DNA of 64,000 nucleotides from Pedobacter sp. L105. GTDB lineage: Bacteria; Bacteroidota; Bacteroidia; Sphingobacteriales; Sphingobacteriaceae. The position numbers and the translations under genes were made by a program. The stretch is from NCBI RefSeq assembly GCF_009765875.1, contig NZ_LMUP01000003.1, positions 1 through 64,000 of the forward strand. Direction: 5' to 3'. Shown in pieces: positions 37,657 through 47,798 of the stretch (position 1 is its first letter; every line of letters starts with the position of its first letter). The notes under the pieces are model-generated. The model had not been told where the DNA came from. It did not search any database and was given only the letters and a program-made list of their open reading frames with translations.

Positions 37657-40470
37657 ATGAAGGGGATTTTTATCCTTGTTCTTGCGCTAACAGGATCGTT
37701 AAAGGTCTGCGCGCAAGCTTCAACCTCTAATAAGACAGTCATTCCTGTTATCCATAAAGTGAGCGGTCTTCTAACAGATGCCGCCGGCTCGCCTGTGCCC
37801 GGCGCTTCGGTTATTTTACATTCTAGTCAGGATTCTATCTCAGGAATGACAAATGAAGACGGAATATTTGTTTTTAGCACAGTTAAATCCTCCGTTTTCT
37901 CGCTTTCTATACTGGCAATCGGCTATAAGGCAGCAGTAAGAAAATATCTGTTCAATGATAGTCAGGTAAAGCTAATTCTCGATCCTGTGATTTTAGGAGA
38001 AGATGTGGGCATGCTGAAGGAAGTTAAGATCAATGGTACGCCTACCATAAAGTATAAAACGGATACTGTGGAATACCGCGCTGCGGATTATAAAATCAGG
38101 GAAAATGCCAATATCAATGAGTTGCTGAAAAAAATGGAAGGATTTGAAGTTGGTTCAGATAATTCGGTGAGCTATCTTGGGAAAAAACTCGACAATGCGA
38201 AGCTGAATGGTAAAGAATATGCGGGCGGGGATGTTGCGCTGGCTATTAAAAATCTTCCGGCAGACATTGTAGAAAAGATCCAGGTGATTGATGATTATGG
38301 TTTTCAGGCGGCAAAAACAGGTGTTAAAACGGAAGACTCAAAAAAGGTGCTGAATATCACCACGAAACCAGATCGGTCGGTGGGGACTATTTTACGGCCG
38401 ACCGCTGGTGCTGGTGGCGACAGCCGATATGATGAACAGTTGTTTGCACAGCATATTAATGGTAATGAACAATTGGGATTGATAGGAAGTTTTAATCAAT
38501 CTATCAATGGAGTTTCTGACAATAACGCTTTAGTTTCTATTAGCTCCGCAGCTATTGACAATAGTTCTGCTAATTTCAGTGCACCAAACGGCGGTACTAC
38601 TAAAACTGGTGTGGCCTCTTTAAATTACAGAGATGACTGGGGTGAACATGTGCAGGTTAATGCCAATTATAACCTGAATACAACCAATGTAAATCTAGTG
38701 AATAACAGTTCGGGTGCTTTATTTTTTAACACAGCTGATGCGGGCAATTATGCCTTGTCTACTCTTTTTACGCGTAATGCGGAAGGTTACAGTAAACAAA
38801 CGCAGCACGTGCTGGATCTGGATCTGGAGTGGTCCCCGGACAAATCAAATCTACTGAAAATTTCTCCTTCCCTAAAATATGACAAAAGTTTAAATATGAA
38901 TAACTTCACCTACGATCAGACGGGGTTAATCAATCAAAATTCGAAAGGAAGCCAGGCAGATAAAAGTACCATTCCTGCAACTCATACACTGGTATTTTAT
39001 CAGCATGTATTTGACAAACCGGGAAGAAATATTTCGGTGCAAATGGAAGTATTGGGTAATAATAAGAATCAGCAAAGTAATTCTAATTCAACTTTTATCA
39101 CCAAAGATTCGTTACAAAATTTAGTCTCAGATTCTACCATACGGAGAGTTATAGACAGGCGCACTACTACCCGTAATTATAAAACAAGCCTGACTTATAC
39201 GGAGCCGATTTCACCTGTATCCCGTATTAACCTTACCGCCCAGGTAAATGCCAAGCAATTTAATGATATCATGACTACCAATAATGTCGCCGCCAATCAG
39301 ACTTCAGGCAGGATTGATTCACTGAGCAACAATTACAGATATAGTTTTAATGATTACCGCTTTGGGCTGAATTATGACCTGGTAAAAAAGAAATTTGCGC
39401 TGAATGTTGGTATTCTGGTAAATCCTTCTACATTAAAGGAAAGCGGGGTAAACCAGGATGGACTACTTAAAAGAAACTTCATCTACCTGCTACCGGTGTT
39501 CAGGGTTCAATACAACTGGTCTTTAGAGCAAGGTATGCAACTTAATTATTCAGGGATGCAGAATGAACCTGCAGGTTACCAGATACAGCCTGTTCCTGAT
39601 TATTCCTCCCCGCAGAACCCAATTATTGGTAATCCATTGTTAAAACCATTTGTGCGGCATACTGTTCAGCTAAGCTATCAAAATTATATCCCCAATGATA
39701 AAATTAATCTGGCAGGGGAGCTAAGCAGTGTTTTTTATCACAATCAGATTGTGCCTAATAGTGTGCTGGAATACTCACCGGATCTTAAAAGTTATATTAC
39801 TGAAACGCGTTTTGTAAATACAGATGGAACCTATTCTTTTTTAGGTAATTATAGCGTAACTAAACAATTGGAAAATCGTAGTTATTCCCTGGCTTTAAAT
39901 GGATGGGTTGCAAAAGACCATACCTTAACATTTAATAATAACGATCTCAACGTAGTCAGTAACTGGCGTTTTTATGAAAAATTGGGTCCCAGAATTTCGC
40001 CCAATGACATCATTGAAATAAACCCATTTGTGTCCTATGAACTGGATAAATCAAAAAATTCTCTTCCTGCAGCAATAGATACAAAATTCACCATATTAAA
40101 ATTAGGTATCGAAGGCCAGGTGCACTTGCTGAGCGACAGGACTTTAACACTTGGTTATAATGCAAACAAAAATTACATCAATGGCATCACTTCGGCCCTT
40201 TCCAATAATCCATTGGTGATAAATGCATTTCTTGAACAGCAGTTATTCAAAAAGAGGAATGGTATTTTAAAGCTTGCGGTTTTTGACTTGTTTAATCAGA
40301 ATAAATTCATATCCCGTGTGATTAGCGCTAACGGGTATACCGATACCAATAGTAATAGGCTAAGCAGATATTTAATGCTTAGTTTTAGCTTAAACCTGCA
40401 AAAATGGAACGGTACCGCTAAAAAGAGAGGAAAAGAGTTAAAACGACGTGGTGACGGTAGTTTTTATTAA
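37657..40470 (+). CDS. TonB-dependent-receptor-like outer membrane beta-barrel protein
   Basis: The 937-aa protein has a signal peptide, a CarboxypepD_reg-like domain (about 32-105: HKVSGLLTDAAGSPVPGASV), a plug-like part (DTVEYRAADYKIRENANINE, then KNLPADIVEKIQVIDDYG) and a long barrel ending in a short strand and a basic tail. This layout is that of OMP_b-brl_3-type proteins, cousins of SusC without a SusD. The C-terminal tail (KRGKELKRRGDGSFY) is unusually basic. It is paired with the upstream CBM9-like protein; the transported compound is unknown. Confidence 0.9.
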   Translation: MKGIFILVLALTGSLKVCAQASTSNKTVIPVIHKVSGLLTDAAGSPVPGASVILHSSQDSISGMTNEDGIFVFSTVKSSVFSLSILAIGYKAAVRKYLFNDSQVKLILDPVILGEDVGMLKEVKINGTPTIKYKTDTVEYRAADYKIRENANINELLKKMEGFEVGSDNSVSYLGKKLDNAKLNGKEYAGGDVALAIKNLPADIVEKIQVIDDYGFQAAKTGVKTEDSKKVLNITTKPDRSVGTILRPTAGAGGDSRYDEQLFAQHINGNEQLGLIGSFNQSINGVSDNNALVSISSAAIDNSSANFSAPNGGTTKTGVASLNYRDDWGEHVQVNANYNLNTTNVNLVNNSSGALFFNTADAGNYALSTLFTRNAEGYSKQTQHVLDLDLEWSPDKSNLLKISPSLKYDKSLNMNNFTYDQTGLINQNSKGSQADKSTIPATHTLVFYQHVFDKPGRNISVQMEVLGNNKNQQSNSNSTFITKDSLQNLVSDSTIRRVIDRRTTTRNYKTSLTYTEPISPVSRINLTAQVNAKQFNDIMTTNNVAANQTSGRIDSLSNNYRYSFNDYRFGLNYDLVKKKFALNVGILVNPSTLKESGVNQDGLLKRNFIYLLPVFRVQYNWSLEQGMQLNYSGMQNEPAGYQIQPVPDYSSPQNPIIGNPLLKPFVRHTVQLSYQNYIPNDKINLAGELSSVFYHNQIVPNSVLEYSPDLKSYITETRFVNTDGTYSFLGNYSVTKQLENRSYSLALNGWVAKDHTLTFNNNDLNVVSNWRFYEKLGPRISPNDIIEINPFVSYELDKSKNSLPAAIDTKFTILKLGIEGQVHLLSDRTLTLGYNANKNYINGITSALSNNPLVINAFLEQQLFKKRNGILKLAVFDLFNQNKFISRVISANGYTDTNSNRLSRYLMLSFSLNLQKWNGTAKKRGKELKRRGDGSFY

Positions 40471-40700
40471 TATAGCTGTGGGATCAATGCCCTTTTATCA
40501 AAGTTGCAATATAAGTATGTATTTACTGTAATTTTTGATGTTATCAATAGTAAGTGAAGTTGTTTTTTGACTTTATTATAAATATTAAATGTTTTAATTA
40601 TTATACTTGAAAATATGATCGGTTAATTGTAATTTAACACTGATTTTATATATTCTATCAATTTAATAGATTAAAAACCAAATTTTATACTGCAAAATTC

Positions 40701-41240
40701 ATGAATAATGACTTCAATAGGCTTTTTGATAATTACAAGAACAGGATATATGCCTATGTTCTTGCTATTTCAAAGTCGGAGTATGTTGCGGAGGAGATTA
40801 CACAGGAGATTTTTATTAAAATATGGGTTGCAAGGGACCATTTAGATGAAATTAAAAATTTAGATGGTTATATATTTAAAATTGCCAAACACCTTTCTTT
40901 AAATTATCTCCGGAAAATCGCCTATAATGAGAAGATGTCTACGGAGCTGATCAGGATTGCTGCAAAAGATGGTGACAATGCTGAAACTAAATTTAATCTG
41001 TTTGAGTATAATAAACTGATCAATGAAGCGGTAGCTAGTCTTTCCCCTCAGAGACGTTTGGTTTTTAAACTTAGCAAAGAGGATGAGTTAAGTTATGACG
41101 AGATAGCTGTTCAGCTCAATCTGTCTAAAAATACAGTTAAAAACCATTATTTGACAGCTGTAGGTGTAGTACGCTCTTTTTTAATAAAAAACGGGGTAAA
41201 ATCTGCTATAATGTTTTTTATATTCATGAATTGGCTATAA
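40701..41240 (+). CDS. ECF-type RNA polymerase sigma factor (FecI-like)
   Basis: The 179-aa protein has sigma region 2 (LFDNYKNRIYAYVLAISKSE, then EEITQEIFIKIW, NLDGYIFKIAKHLSLNYLRK) and region 4 (LSPQRRLVFKLSKEDELSYDEIAVQLNLSKNTVKNH). The gene is followed by FecR and SusC/SusD genes, the standard arrangement in which SusC with an STN domain signals ligand uptake through FecR to the sigma factor. It likely activates the locus 42583-50157. Confidence 0.95.
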   Translation: MNNDFNRLFDNYKNRIYAYVLAISKSEYVAEEITQEIFIKIWVARDHLDEIKNLDGYIFKIAKHLSLNYLRKIAYNEKMSTELIRIAAKDGDNAETKFNLFEYNKLINEAVASLSPQRRLVFKLSKEDELSYDEIAVQLNLSKNTVKNHYLTAVGVVRSFLIKNGVKSAIMFFIFMNWL

Positions 41241-41417
41241 TTAATTTTCAAATTCTAATTTATTCTCTGGTAATCTATTTTTATACCTTATATATATAGG
41301 TATAAATCTGATTTATTTAAAAATGTGAGCATCTTCTGTTATGTAATTCATTTTTTTTAAGTTTTCATTAGTCTGTTTGGCTGAGTTGTGTGTCTTTACT
41401 ACAAATCAGCCAGAAAT

Positions 41418-42398
41418 ATGGAAGAAAAAAACAGGATATCTACTCTTTTTAACAAGTACACGTCGGGTGATGCGAGTCAAAAGGAAATCAGGGAACTGCT
41501 GGAATTGCTTAAAAGCGAAAATTCTGAAGCAGATCTTGATATGGAGATGGAAAATTTCTGGAATCAGGTGCAGGCAATGCCAGATCAGGAGAATGTAGAC
41601 TGGGATAAAATATATAAAAAGTCTACCTCTCCAAATAGCATCATTAAATCACTATCTGCCAAACGCATTTGGTTAGGTGCTGTTGCAGCGGTACTCATTG
41701 GAATGTGTTCAATGATGATCTGGCTAACAGCAGGTAAAAATACAAGTCCGCTTACCAGCAGCTATAGCTTAAGGAAAGCTGGATTGGGCAAAACACTGGT
41801 AGTCTATTTAAGTGATGGAAGTAAGGTTACGCTTAACTCTGGCAGTGAATTACGTTTTCCAAAAACTTTTGGTGGCAAACGGGAAGTTTATCTGGATGGG
41901 GAAGCTTTCTTTGAAATACACCATAATCCGAAAAAATCATTTCTTGTTCATTCAGGGAAGATGGTCACCAGTGTATTGGGAACATCTTTTAATGTAATGG
42001 CCTATCCACGGATGTCAAGCATGTCGGTTACTGTAATCACAGGAAAAGTAGCGGTTAAAGATTCATCCAGTGATCAGGTGGTAACGCTGTTGCCAAAGCA
42101 ACGTGCCGTACTGAACAGCAAAAAGGTTGATTTTACTATAGATTCAGTAAAAGATGTAACGGAGTCTATTGCATGGCAAAAAGGAGAATTAATTTTTAAC
42201 AATGCTACCCTCGAAGAGATCGCTTATAAAGTAGGTTATAAATATGGAATTAAAATCGAGGTAGCCGATAGCGACCAAAATCAGAAAAGAATTACCGGGG
42301 TATTCAATAAACAATCATTTACCACGATCATGGATGCGGTAACCCGCCTTTCAGACACACATTATAAAAAATCTGCGGATGATTATATCATTTATTAA
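41418..42398 (+). CDS. FecR-family anti-sigma factor
   Basis: The ATG at 41418 (326 aa) is preferred over a GTG at 41388. The N-terminal cytosolic part contains LFNKYTSGDASQKEIRELLEL. A TM helix lies near residues 86-105 (IWLGAVAAVLIGMCSMMIWL). The periplasmic FecR domain has DGSKVTLNSGSELRFPKTF and FLVHSGKMVTSVLGTSFNVMAY. The C-terminal DUF4974 part (ITGVFNKQSFTTIMDAVTRL) contacts the SusC STN domain in relatives. Confidence 0.95.
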   Translation: MEEKNRISTLFNKYTSGDASQKEIRELLELLKSENSEADLDMEMENFWNQVQAMPDQENVDWDKIYKKSTSPNSIIKSLSAKRIWLGAVAAVLIGMCSMMIWLTAGKNTSPLTSSYSLRKAGLGKTLVVYLSDGSKVTLNSGSELRFPKTFGGKREVYLDGEAFFEIHHNPKKSFLVHSGKMVTSVLGTSFNVMAYPRMSSMSVTVITGKVAVKDSSSDQVVTLLPKQRAVLNSKKVDFTIDSVKDVTESIAWQKGELIFNNATLEEIAYKVGYKYGIKIEVADSDQNQKRITGVFNKQSFTTIMDAVTRLSDTHYKKSADDYIIY

Positions 42399-42582
42399 AC
42401 GATAACCTTTTTCAACTTAACCTAAACCTAACCTAAACAAAATTGCCTATGCGGTAAGACCGACTCAAAAAAAAAGTTGAATGTGATTTCAGCACACTCA
42501 ACTAAATTCAGAGCTATCGCTCTACTAAATCGTTTTGACCTCCCTGGAAGGAGGCTATTTTTCACAATTATTTCCCAAATAT

Positions 42583-45500
42583 ATGACAAAAAAGACATTG
42601 TCTTACCGGTTTTCGCGTAAAAATCTGGTTAGCCTTATATTGACCATCATCTTACTTCAATTTACTTACCAAGCGCAAGCCGCAAAGCTAACACTTCAGG
42701 ACCTGAACACAAAAATCAGCCTGAATGTAAATCAAATGCCTGTAAAGGATGTATTAAAAAAAATCAACCGCGAAGTTAAAATCGATTTCGCCTACGGATC
42801 AGGGGTTTTAACAGATGATAAAAAAGTAAGTTTAAATGTTAAAGATCAAAAGCTTTCTGTTGTATTAACAATGATGCTGGAGCCTTTGAATATGGGTTAC
42901 TCATTTGCAGACGACCTGATCTTGATTGAACCTATTAAACCGGCTGCTAAACATGAACCTGTACCTGTTAATGAATCTTCAAAAAAACAGTTGCAGATTA
43001 AAGGACGCGTTACCGATATTAAAGGTGACGGACTGCCAGGTGTAAGTGTAAAAGTTAAAGGAGGAAGCACAGGCGCAAGTACTAACGCGGAAGGACGTTT
43101 TTCAATGACTATTCCTGATGGAGATGCGACACTATTATTTAGCTTTATAGGTTATGTTTCACAGGAAGTACCTGTTGGCGGCAGAAATTTAATCGACGTG
43201 GTATTAAAGGAACAATCTAATGATCTTGGTGAAGTGGTGGTTACTGCCCTGGGTATCAAAAGAGAGAAAAAATCACTGGCCTATTCTGTTACAGAGGTAA
43301 ATGGAAGCGACCTTACCCAGGCACGTGAAAATAACGTAGCAAATGCTTTAACGGGTAAAGTTGCGGGTGTAAATGCAACAGGTTTATCCACTGGCCCGGG
43401 TGGTTCAAGTCGTATCGTGATCAGGGGTAACGGATCTCTTTCCGGCTCAGGGGGTAATCAGCCGTTATATGTAATTAACGGTATGCCTTTAGATAACAGT
43501 ACTCCTGGTGGAAGTGCAACGACTAACGGTAGTGCCGGAAACGTAGACAGGGGAGACGGAATTTCTGCCATCAATCCTGATGATATCGAATCTATTAGCG
43601 TATTAAAAGGTGGAACAGCAGCCGCATTATATGGTGCAAGGGCAGCAAACGGGGTGATCCTGATCACCACTAAAAAAGGTAAAGCACAACAGGGCGTAGG
43701 TATTGAGTATAATACGGCTTTAACTTTTGATAATGCCGTAGTATCGCCAGACTGGCAATATGAATATGGTCAGGGTACTGATGGTACAAAACCAATGACA
43801 CAGGCTGCAGCTATTGCCAGCGGACGCCGTTCTTTTGGTGCTAAAATAGATGGTTCTGATTATGTTGCTGCTGATGGATTAACACATCCTTATTCTGCGG
43901 AGAAAGATAACGTAAAGAATTTTTATCAAACCGGACGTACTTATACCAACACACTGGCTTTTACAGGTGGTTCTGAAACTTTTCAATACCGCTTTTCTGG
44001 TAGCGACCTGGATAGCAAAAGTATTTTGCCCAATAGTGATTACAATAGAAAAACAGGAAACCTGAGTATCAATGGTAAACTGGGATCTAAAATTAAGATT
44101 GAAGCCCTGGCGCAGTATAATGTAGAGCAGGCACACAACAGGCCTACTGCCGGTGATGCTTTGGGTAACCCAAACTGGACCCCGCTTTTACTTGCCAATA
44201 CCACAGACATCCGCTGGTTGGAGCCTGGATACGACAGTAAAGGGAATGAAATTGCATGGAACGATGCTGGCATCGCCACCAATAGTTATTTTGTAGTCAA
44301 CAAATTTAAAGAACAGGATACCAAAAACCGTTTCATTGGCCAGGCTGGTTTGACTTACGATATTGTTAAAAATTTGTCTATAAAAGGTACGGTGAGCAGG
44401 GATTTTTATAACTATAACTATTCTTATATCCTGCCTACAGGAACGCTATATGTACCTAATGGACAATATACCGCTCTAAAAGCAGATAATTCGGAAACAA
44501 ATGGAATGGTAACCATAAATTACAATGGTAAACTTTCAAATGATTTTACGCTGACAGGATTGGCCGGAGGTAACAAACAAAGAACGGTTTACGACCTTGA
44601 AACTACCAATGGTGCCAATTATACCATTCCTTACTTCTACAGTTCTACCAATTTATCCACTATTTCTACACTGCCTACTTATAATGCCACGGCCATAAAT
44701 TCATTATTTGCCTCTGCCGATCTGGGTTTCAGGAGTTATGCTTATTTAACCTTTACCGGAAGAAAGGACTGGTTCTCTACGTTAAGTCCTCAGCACAACA
44801 GCCTGTTTTATCCTTCTGTGGGTGGTAGTTTTGTACTTTCTGATGCCACTAAGCTGCCAGACTTTATCAGCTTTTTCAAATTCAGAGGTTCATGGGCACA
44901 GGTAGGTGGTGGTGCTCCCGATCCTTATGCGATCAACCTGGCTTACAGCATGATCACTAGTTCTGGTCAGCCGTTGCAAAATGTTTCCAGCACCAGTATT
45001 TCTAACGCAAATTTGCGTCCTTATACCTCAACTACTTCTGAAGCTGGTTTTGAAGCTAAATTCCTGAAGAACCGTTTAGGTATTGATTTCACATTGTACG
45101 ACCGTAAAACAACCAATGATATTGTAAATACAGCGATCAGCGGAACTTCAGGGTACAACAATGTAATTCTTAACGTTGGTGAGTTGAGCAACAAAGGGGT
45201 TGAGATCCTGTTAACCGGTACGCCGGTTAAAACAAGGAACTTTGGATGGGACATCAGCTATAACTTTGCCTATAATGATAACAAAGTTTTACAACTGAGC
45301 TCTGGCTTAAACCAGATCCAGATGGCCTCTTCTGTAAACGGATATGCTTATATTGATAACATCGTTGGTCAGTCGTATGGTTCCATTGTAGGAACAAGCA
45401 TGGCGAAAGATGCTAATGGAGATGTGATTTTTAATAAAACCACCGGATTACCAGTACAAACAGCCTTACATACGCTTGGAAAAGGTGTAGCGCCATATAC

Positions 45501-46011
45501 CATGGGTATCACACAGGATTTCCATTATAAAGCTTTCAGTTTAAGCATCCTGGTTGATGGTAAATTTGGTAACAAGATCTTCTCACTGCAGGATGTATAT
45601 GCAACTAGACTTGGATTGGATAAAATCACCCTTCCTGGAAGGGGCACAGGTTTAACGGTTAATGGTGTAGACCAAAGTGGTGCTGCCTACAGCCGATTTA
45701 TCCCGGTTAGCGGTTTACAGTCTTACTATGACAATTACAAAAGTTATACAGACCTGTTTGTGTTTAACGACGGATTTATCAAATTACGCCAGGTGATTGC
45801 CTCTTATAACATCCCTGTAAAACAAATGAAGATCAAAGGTGTGCAGTCGGCTTCCGTATCCTTTGTTGCACGTAACCTGCTCACCCTTTACAGTCAAACT
45901 AAAAACTTCGATCCTGAGCAAAGTTATTCCAATGGAACAGGTCAGGGTTTTGAATCTATCGGCTTACCGAGAACAAGATCTTTGGGTGTGAATCTTATGG
46001 TTAAATTCTAA
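42583..46011 (+). CDS. SusC/RagA-type TonB-linked outer membrane transporter with STN domain
   Basis: From the ATG at 42583 (1142 aa; the TTG at 42535 is rejected) the protein shows a signal peptide, an STN domain (LNVNQMPVKDVLKKINREVK and following) and a CarboxypepD_reg-like domain (KGRVTDIKGDGLPGVSVKVK). A plug follows with NALTGKVAGVNATGLSTGPG, IRGNGSL and LKGGTAAALYGARAANGVIL, then a 22-strand-type barrel ending LGVNLMVKF. The STN domain fits FecR/ECF control by the two genes upstream. It forms a lidded importer with the SusD protein 13 bases downstream. Confidence 0.96.
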   Translation: MTKKTLSYRFSRKNLVSLILTIILLQFTYQAQAAKLTLQDLNTKISLNVNQMPVKDVLKKINREVKIDFAYGSGVLTDDKKVSLNVKDQKLSVVLTMMLEPLNMGYSFADDLILIEPIKPAAKHEPVPVNESSKKQLQIKGRVTDIKGDGLPGVSVKVKGGSTGASTNAEGRFSMTIPDGDATLLFSFIGYVSQEVPVGGRNLIDVVLKEQSNDLGEVVVTALGIKREKKSLAYSVTEVNGSDLTQARENNVANALTGKVAGVNATGLSTGPGGSSRIVIRGNGSLSGSGGNQPLYVINGMPLDNSTPGGSATTNGSAGNVDRGDGISAINPDDIESISVLKGGTAAALYGARAANGVILITTKKGKAQQGVGIEYNTALTFDNAVVSPDWQYEYGQGTDGTKPMTQAAAIASGRRSFGAKIDGSDYVAADGLTHPYSAEKDNVKNFYQTGRTYTNTLAFTGGSETFQYRFSGSDLDSKSILPNSDYNRKTGNLSINGKLGSKIKIEALAQYNVEQAHNRPTAGDALGNPNWTPLLLANTTDIRWLEPGYDSKGNEIAWNDAGIATNSYFVVNKFKEQDTKNRFIGQAGLTYDIVKNLSIKGTVSRDFYNYNYSYILPTGTLYVPNGQYTALKADNSETNGMVTINYNGKLSNDFTLTGLAGGNKQRTVYDLETTNGANYTIPYFYSSTNLSTISTLPTYNATAINSLFASADLGFRSYAYLTFTGRKDWFSTLSPQHNSLFYPSVGGSFVLSDATKLPDFISFFKFRGSWAQVGGGAPDPYAINLAYSMITSSGQPLQNVSSTSISNANLRPYTSTTSEAGFEAKFLKNRLGIDFTLYDRKTTNDIVNTAISGTSGYNNVILNVGELSNKGVEILLTGTPVKTRNFGWDISYNFAYNDNKVLQLSSGLNQIQMASSVNGYAYIDNIVGQSYGSIVGTSMAKDANGDVIFNKTTGLPVQTALHTLGKGVAPYTMGITQDFHYKAFSLSILVDGKFGNKIFSLQDVYATRLGLDKITLPGRGTGLTVNGVDQSGAAYSRFIPVSGLQSYYDNYKSYTDLFVFNDGFIKLRQVIASYNIPVKQMKIKGVQSASVSFVARNLLTLYSQTKNFDPEQSYSNGTGQGFESIGLPRTRSLGVNLMVKF

Positions 46012-46024
46012 TAATATTATAGAT

Positions 46025-47548
46025 ATGAAAAGATATTTTTCTAAAATTACTTTTGCCGTTCTCGCCTGCCTTGTTTTCCAGGCATGTGATAAAGGGTTTG
46101 TACAAATGAATACCAACCCGAATGCTTCCACTACACCTAATCCTTCTTATATCTTTACTAAAGCGGAACTTGATGGTGCTGGCAATCATCTGATACTGCT
46201 GCAGGGAACGATGCAGTATACCACTAGTTTTAACGATGTGGCGGGTTTTGGGGCTAAGTATATCTTAAGTCAGAATAGCCAGTCGTGGGGTGCTTTCACT
46301 AATGGCTACCCGGATGAAATTAATGAGATCAGTACCGTTGTGCGTGCCGTAACAGGTGACGCTACCAATATCAATTTATTGGCCGAAGCCAGGATCTGGA
46401 GAGCATACTGTTTTAGCCGCCTGACCGACCTGTATGGAGATATTCCTTATTCTGAAGCCGGTAAAGGTTATACAGAAGCAGTTTATAAACCGGTATACGA
46501 TACACAGCAGAGCATCTATTTAGATATTCTGAAAGAACTGACAGAATCTGCCGCTAGTCTGGACCCCGCTAAACCAACTTTTGCTGCTGCCGACCTGATC
46601 TATAGCGGTAATACCACACAGTGGAAGAAATTTGCTTATTCCCTGATGCTGCGCATGGCGATGAGAATGACCAAAGTAGATCCTACGCTGGCACAAACCT
46701 GGGCACAAAAAGCTATTGCAGGTGGTGTAATCACTGCCGATGCAGACATTGTGAGAGTTGGCGGATATGTTCCTGCCGGACAGGATATCAATAAAAATCC
46801 GCTGGCACTGAATATGATCAATTCAGATTATGCGGTGCTGGATGGGGTAACCAATCCCGAAGGTGGAAAGTTTCAGGATGTGTTTATCAATTATTTAAAA
46901 GCAAATACAGATCCCCGTTTAGGTGTGTTATCTGTAGTATATGTTAATGGAACTGCAGATACTACAGCAGCTGTACAGAAGGGAATGTCTGCAACATTAG
47001 GTGCAAAACCGGCAGATTTTGTTACCTATTCACAGCCTAATCCTTTAACATTGCTACAGCTGAATAGTCCGTTGTTACTTTTAACCAATGCCGAAACCAA
47101 TTTCTTACTGGCGGAAGCTGTTTTGCGTGGCTGGTATTCAGGAGGTTCTGCAAGCAGCTTTTATGAAAGCGGTATCAGGGCTTCGATGAACCAATGGGCA
47201 TTGTTTGGTGCTGCAGGTACGATTACTGCAAATCAAACGGATAGTTATATCCGAAACCATCCGCTAAATACCGGCGGATCGCTGGATGCGCAGATGGCGC
47301 AGATTTATACCCAGTTCTGGGTGGGCGTATATCCTGATTTTCAGGAAGTTTTTGCTTCCTATCGCAGAACGGGATATCCTGCGCTCGTTCCAAACAATTA
47401 TGTGGGTAATGCTACAGGCGGACAAATATTCAGACGAATGGAATATCCGGTGAGTGAACAGAATTTAAACGGTACCAATTATGCGGCCGCAGTGGCGCGT
47501 CAGGGAGCAGATGATTTCATGACACGCATGTGGTGGGATAAACAATAA
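46025..47548 (+). CDS. SusD/RagB-family surface lipoprotein
   Basis: The 507-aa protein has a lipoprotein signal with Cys21 (LVFQACDKGF). Family motifs are MNTNPNASTTPNPSYIFTKA at the start, RIWRAYCFSRLTDLYGDIPYSEAG and NAETNFLLAEAVLRGW (TPR-like helices). It belongs to the 'nutrient-binding lipoprotein' SusD-like branch that is often found with peptide- or amino-compound-related loci as well as glycan ones. It should cap the SusC barrel and bind the substrate at the cell surface. Confidence 0.95.
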   Translation: MKRYFSKITFAVLACLVFQACDKGFVQMNTNPNASTTPNPSYIFTKAELDGAGNHLILLQGTMQYTTSFNDVAGFGAKYILSQNSQSWGAFTNGYPDEINEISTVVRAVTGDATNINLLAEARIWRAYCFSRLTDLYGDIPYSEAGKGYTEAVYKPVYDTQQSIYLDILKELTESAASLDPAKPTFAAADLIYSGNTTQWKKFAYSLMLRMAMRMTKVDPTLAQTWAQKAIAGGVITADADIVRVGGYVPAGQDINKNPLALNMINSDYAVLDGVTNPEGGKFQDVFINYLKANTDPRLGVLSVVYVNGTADTTAAVQKGMSATLGAKPADFVTYSQPNPLTLLQLNSPLLLLTNAETNFLLAEAVLRGWYSGGSASSFYESGIRASMNQWALFGAAGTITANQTDSYIRNHPLNTGGSLDAQMAQIYTQFWVGVYPDFQEVFASYRRTGYPALVPNNYVGNATGGQIFRRMEYPVSEQNLNGTNYAAAVARQGADDFMTRMWWDKQ

Positions 47549-47587
47549 GAATTTTCACAAGATTAAACTCTCATTTATTATCTTGCA

Positions 47588-47619
47588 GCAGGGTTTTAGC
47601 AATAAAACCCTGCTTTTTT
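47588..47619 (+). terminator. Strong terminator after the SusC/SusD pair
   Basis: A perfect 11-bp stem (GCAGGGTTTTA / TAAAACCCTGC), a 4-base loop and six Ts. It separates SusCD from the amidohydrolase gene, so the downstream enzymes may have their own promoter or rely on readthrough. Confidence 0.9.
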
Positions 47620-47798
47620 AAACCACCAGATTTTATCAGATGAAAAACATCGGTTTCATTGATAAATTTAACTGATCAAGCTTTATAACCTTTAACATTA
47701 ACACACACATATGAAACCTGCATGAGCGTTTAAAGCTCTCAAAAAAATGAACTAGCTCATGCAAGCTTCATCACCTTTAAAATTAAATACATAAACAG

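Noticed and set aside
42535..42582. Extended SusC start at TTG 42535
   Set aside because: The added residues (MTSLEGGYFSQLFPKY) are not signal-like and no promoter or spacing supports them; ATG at 42583 gives a usual SusC opening.
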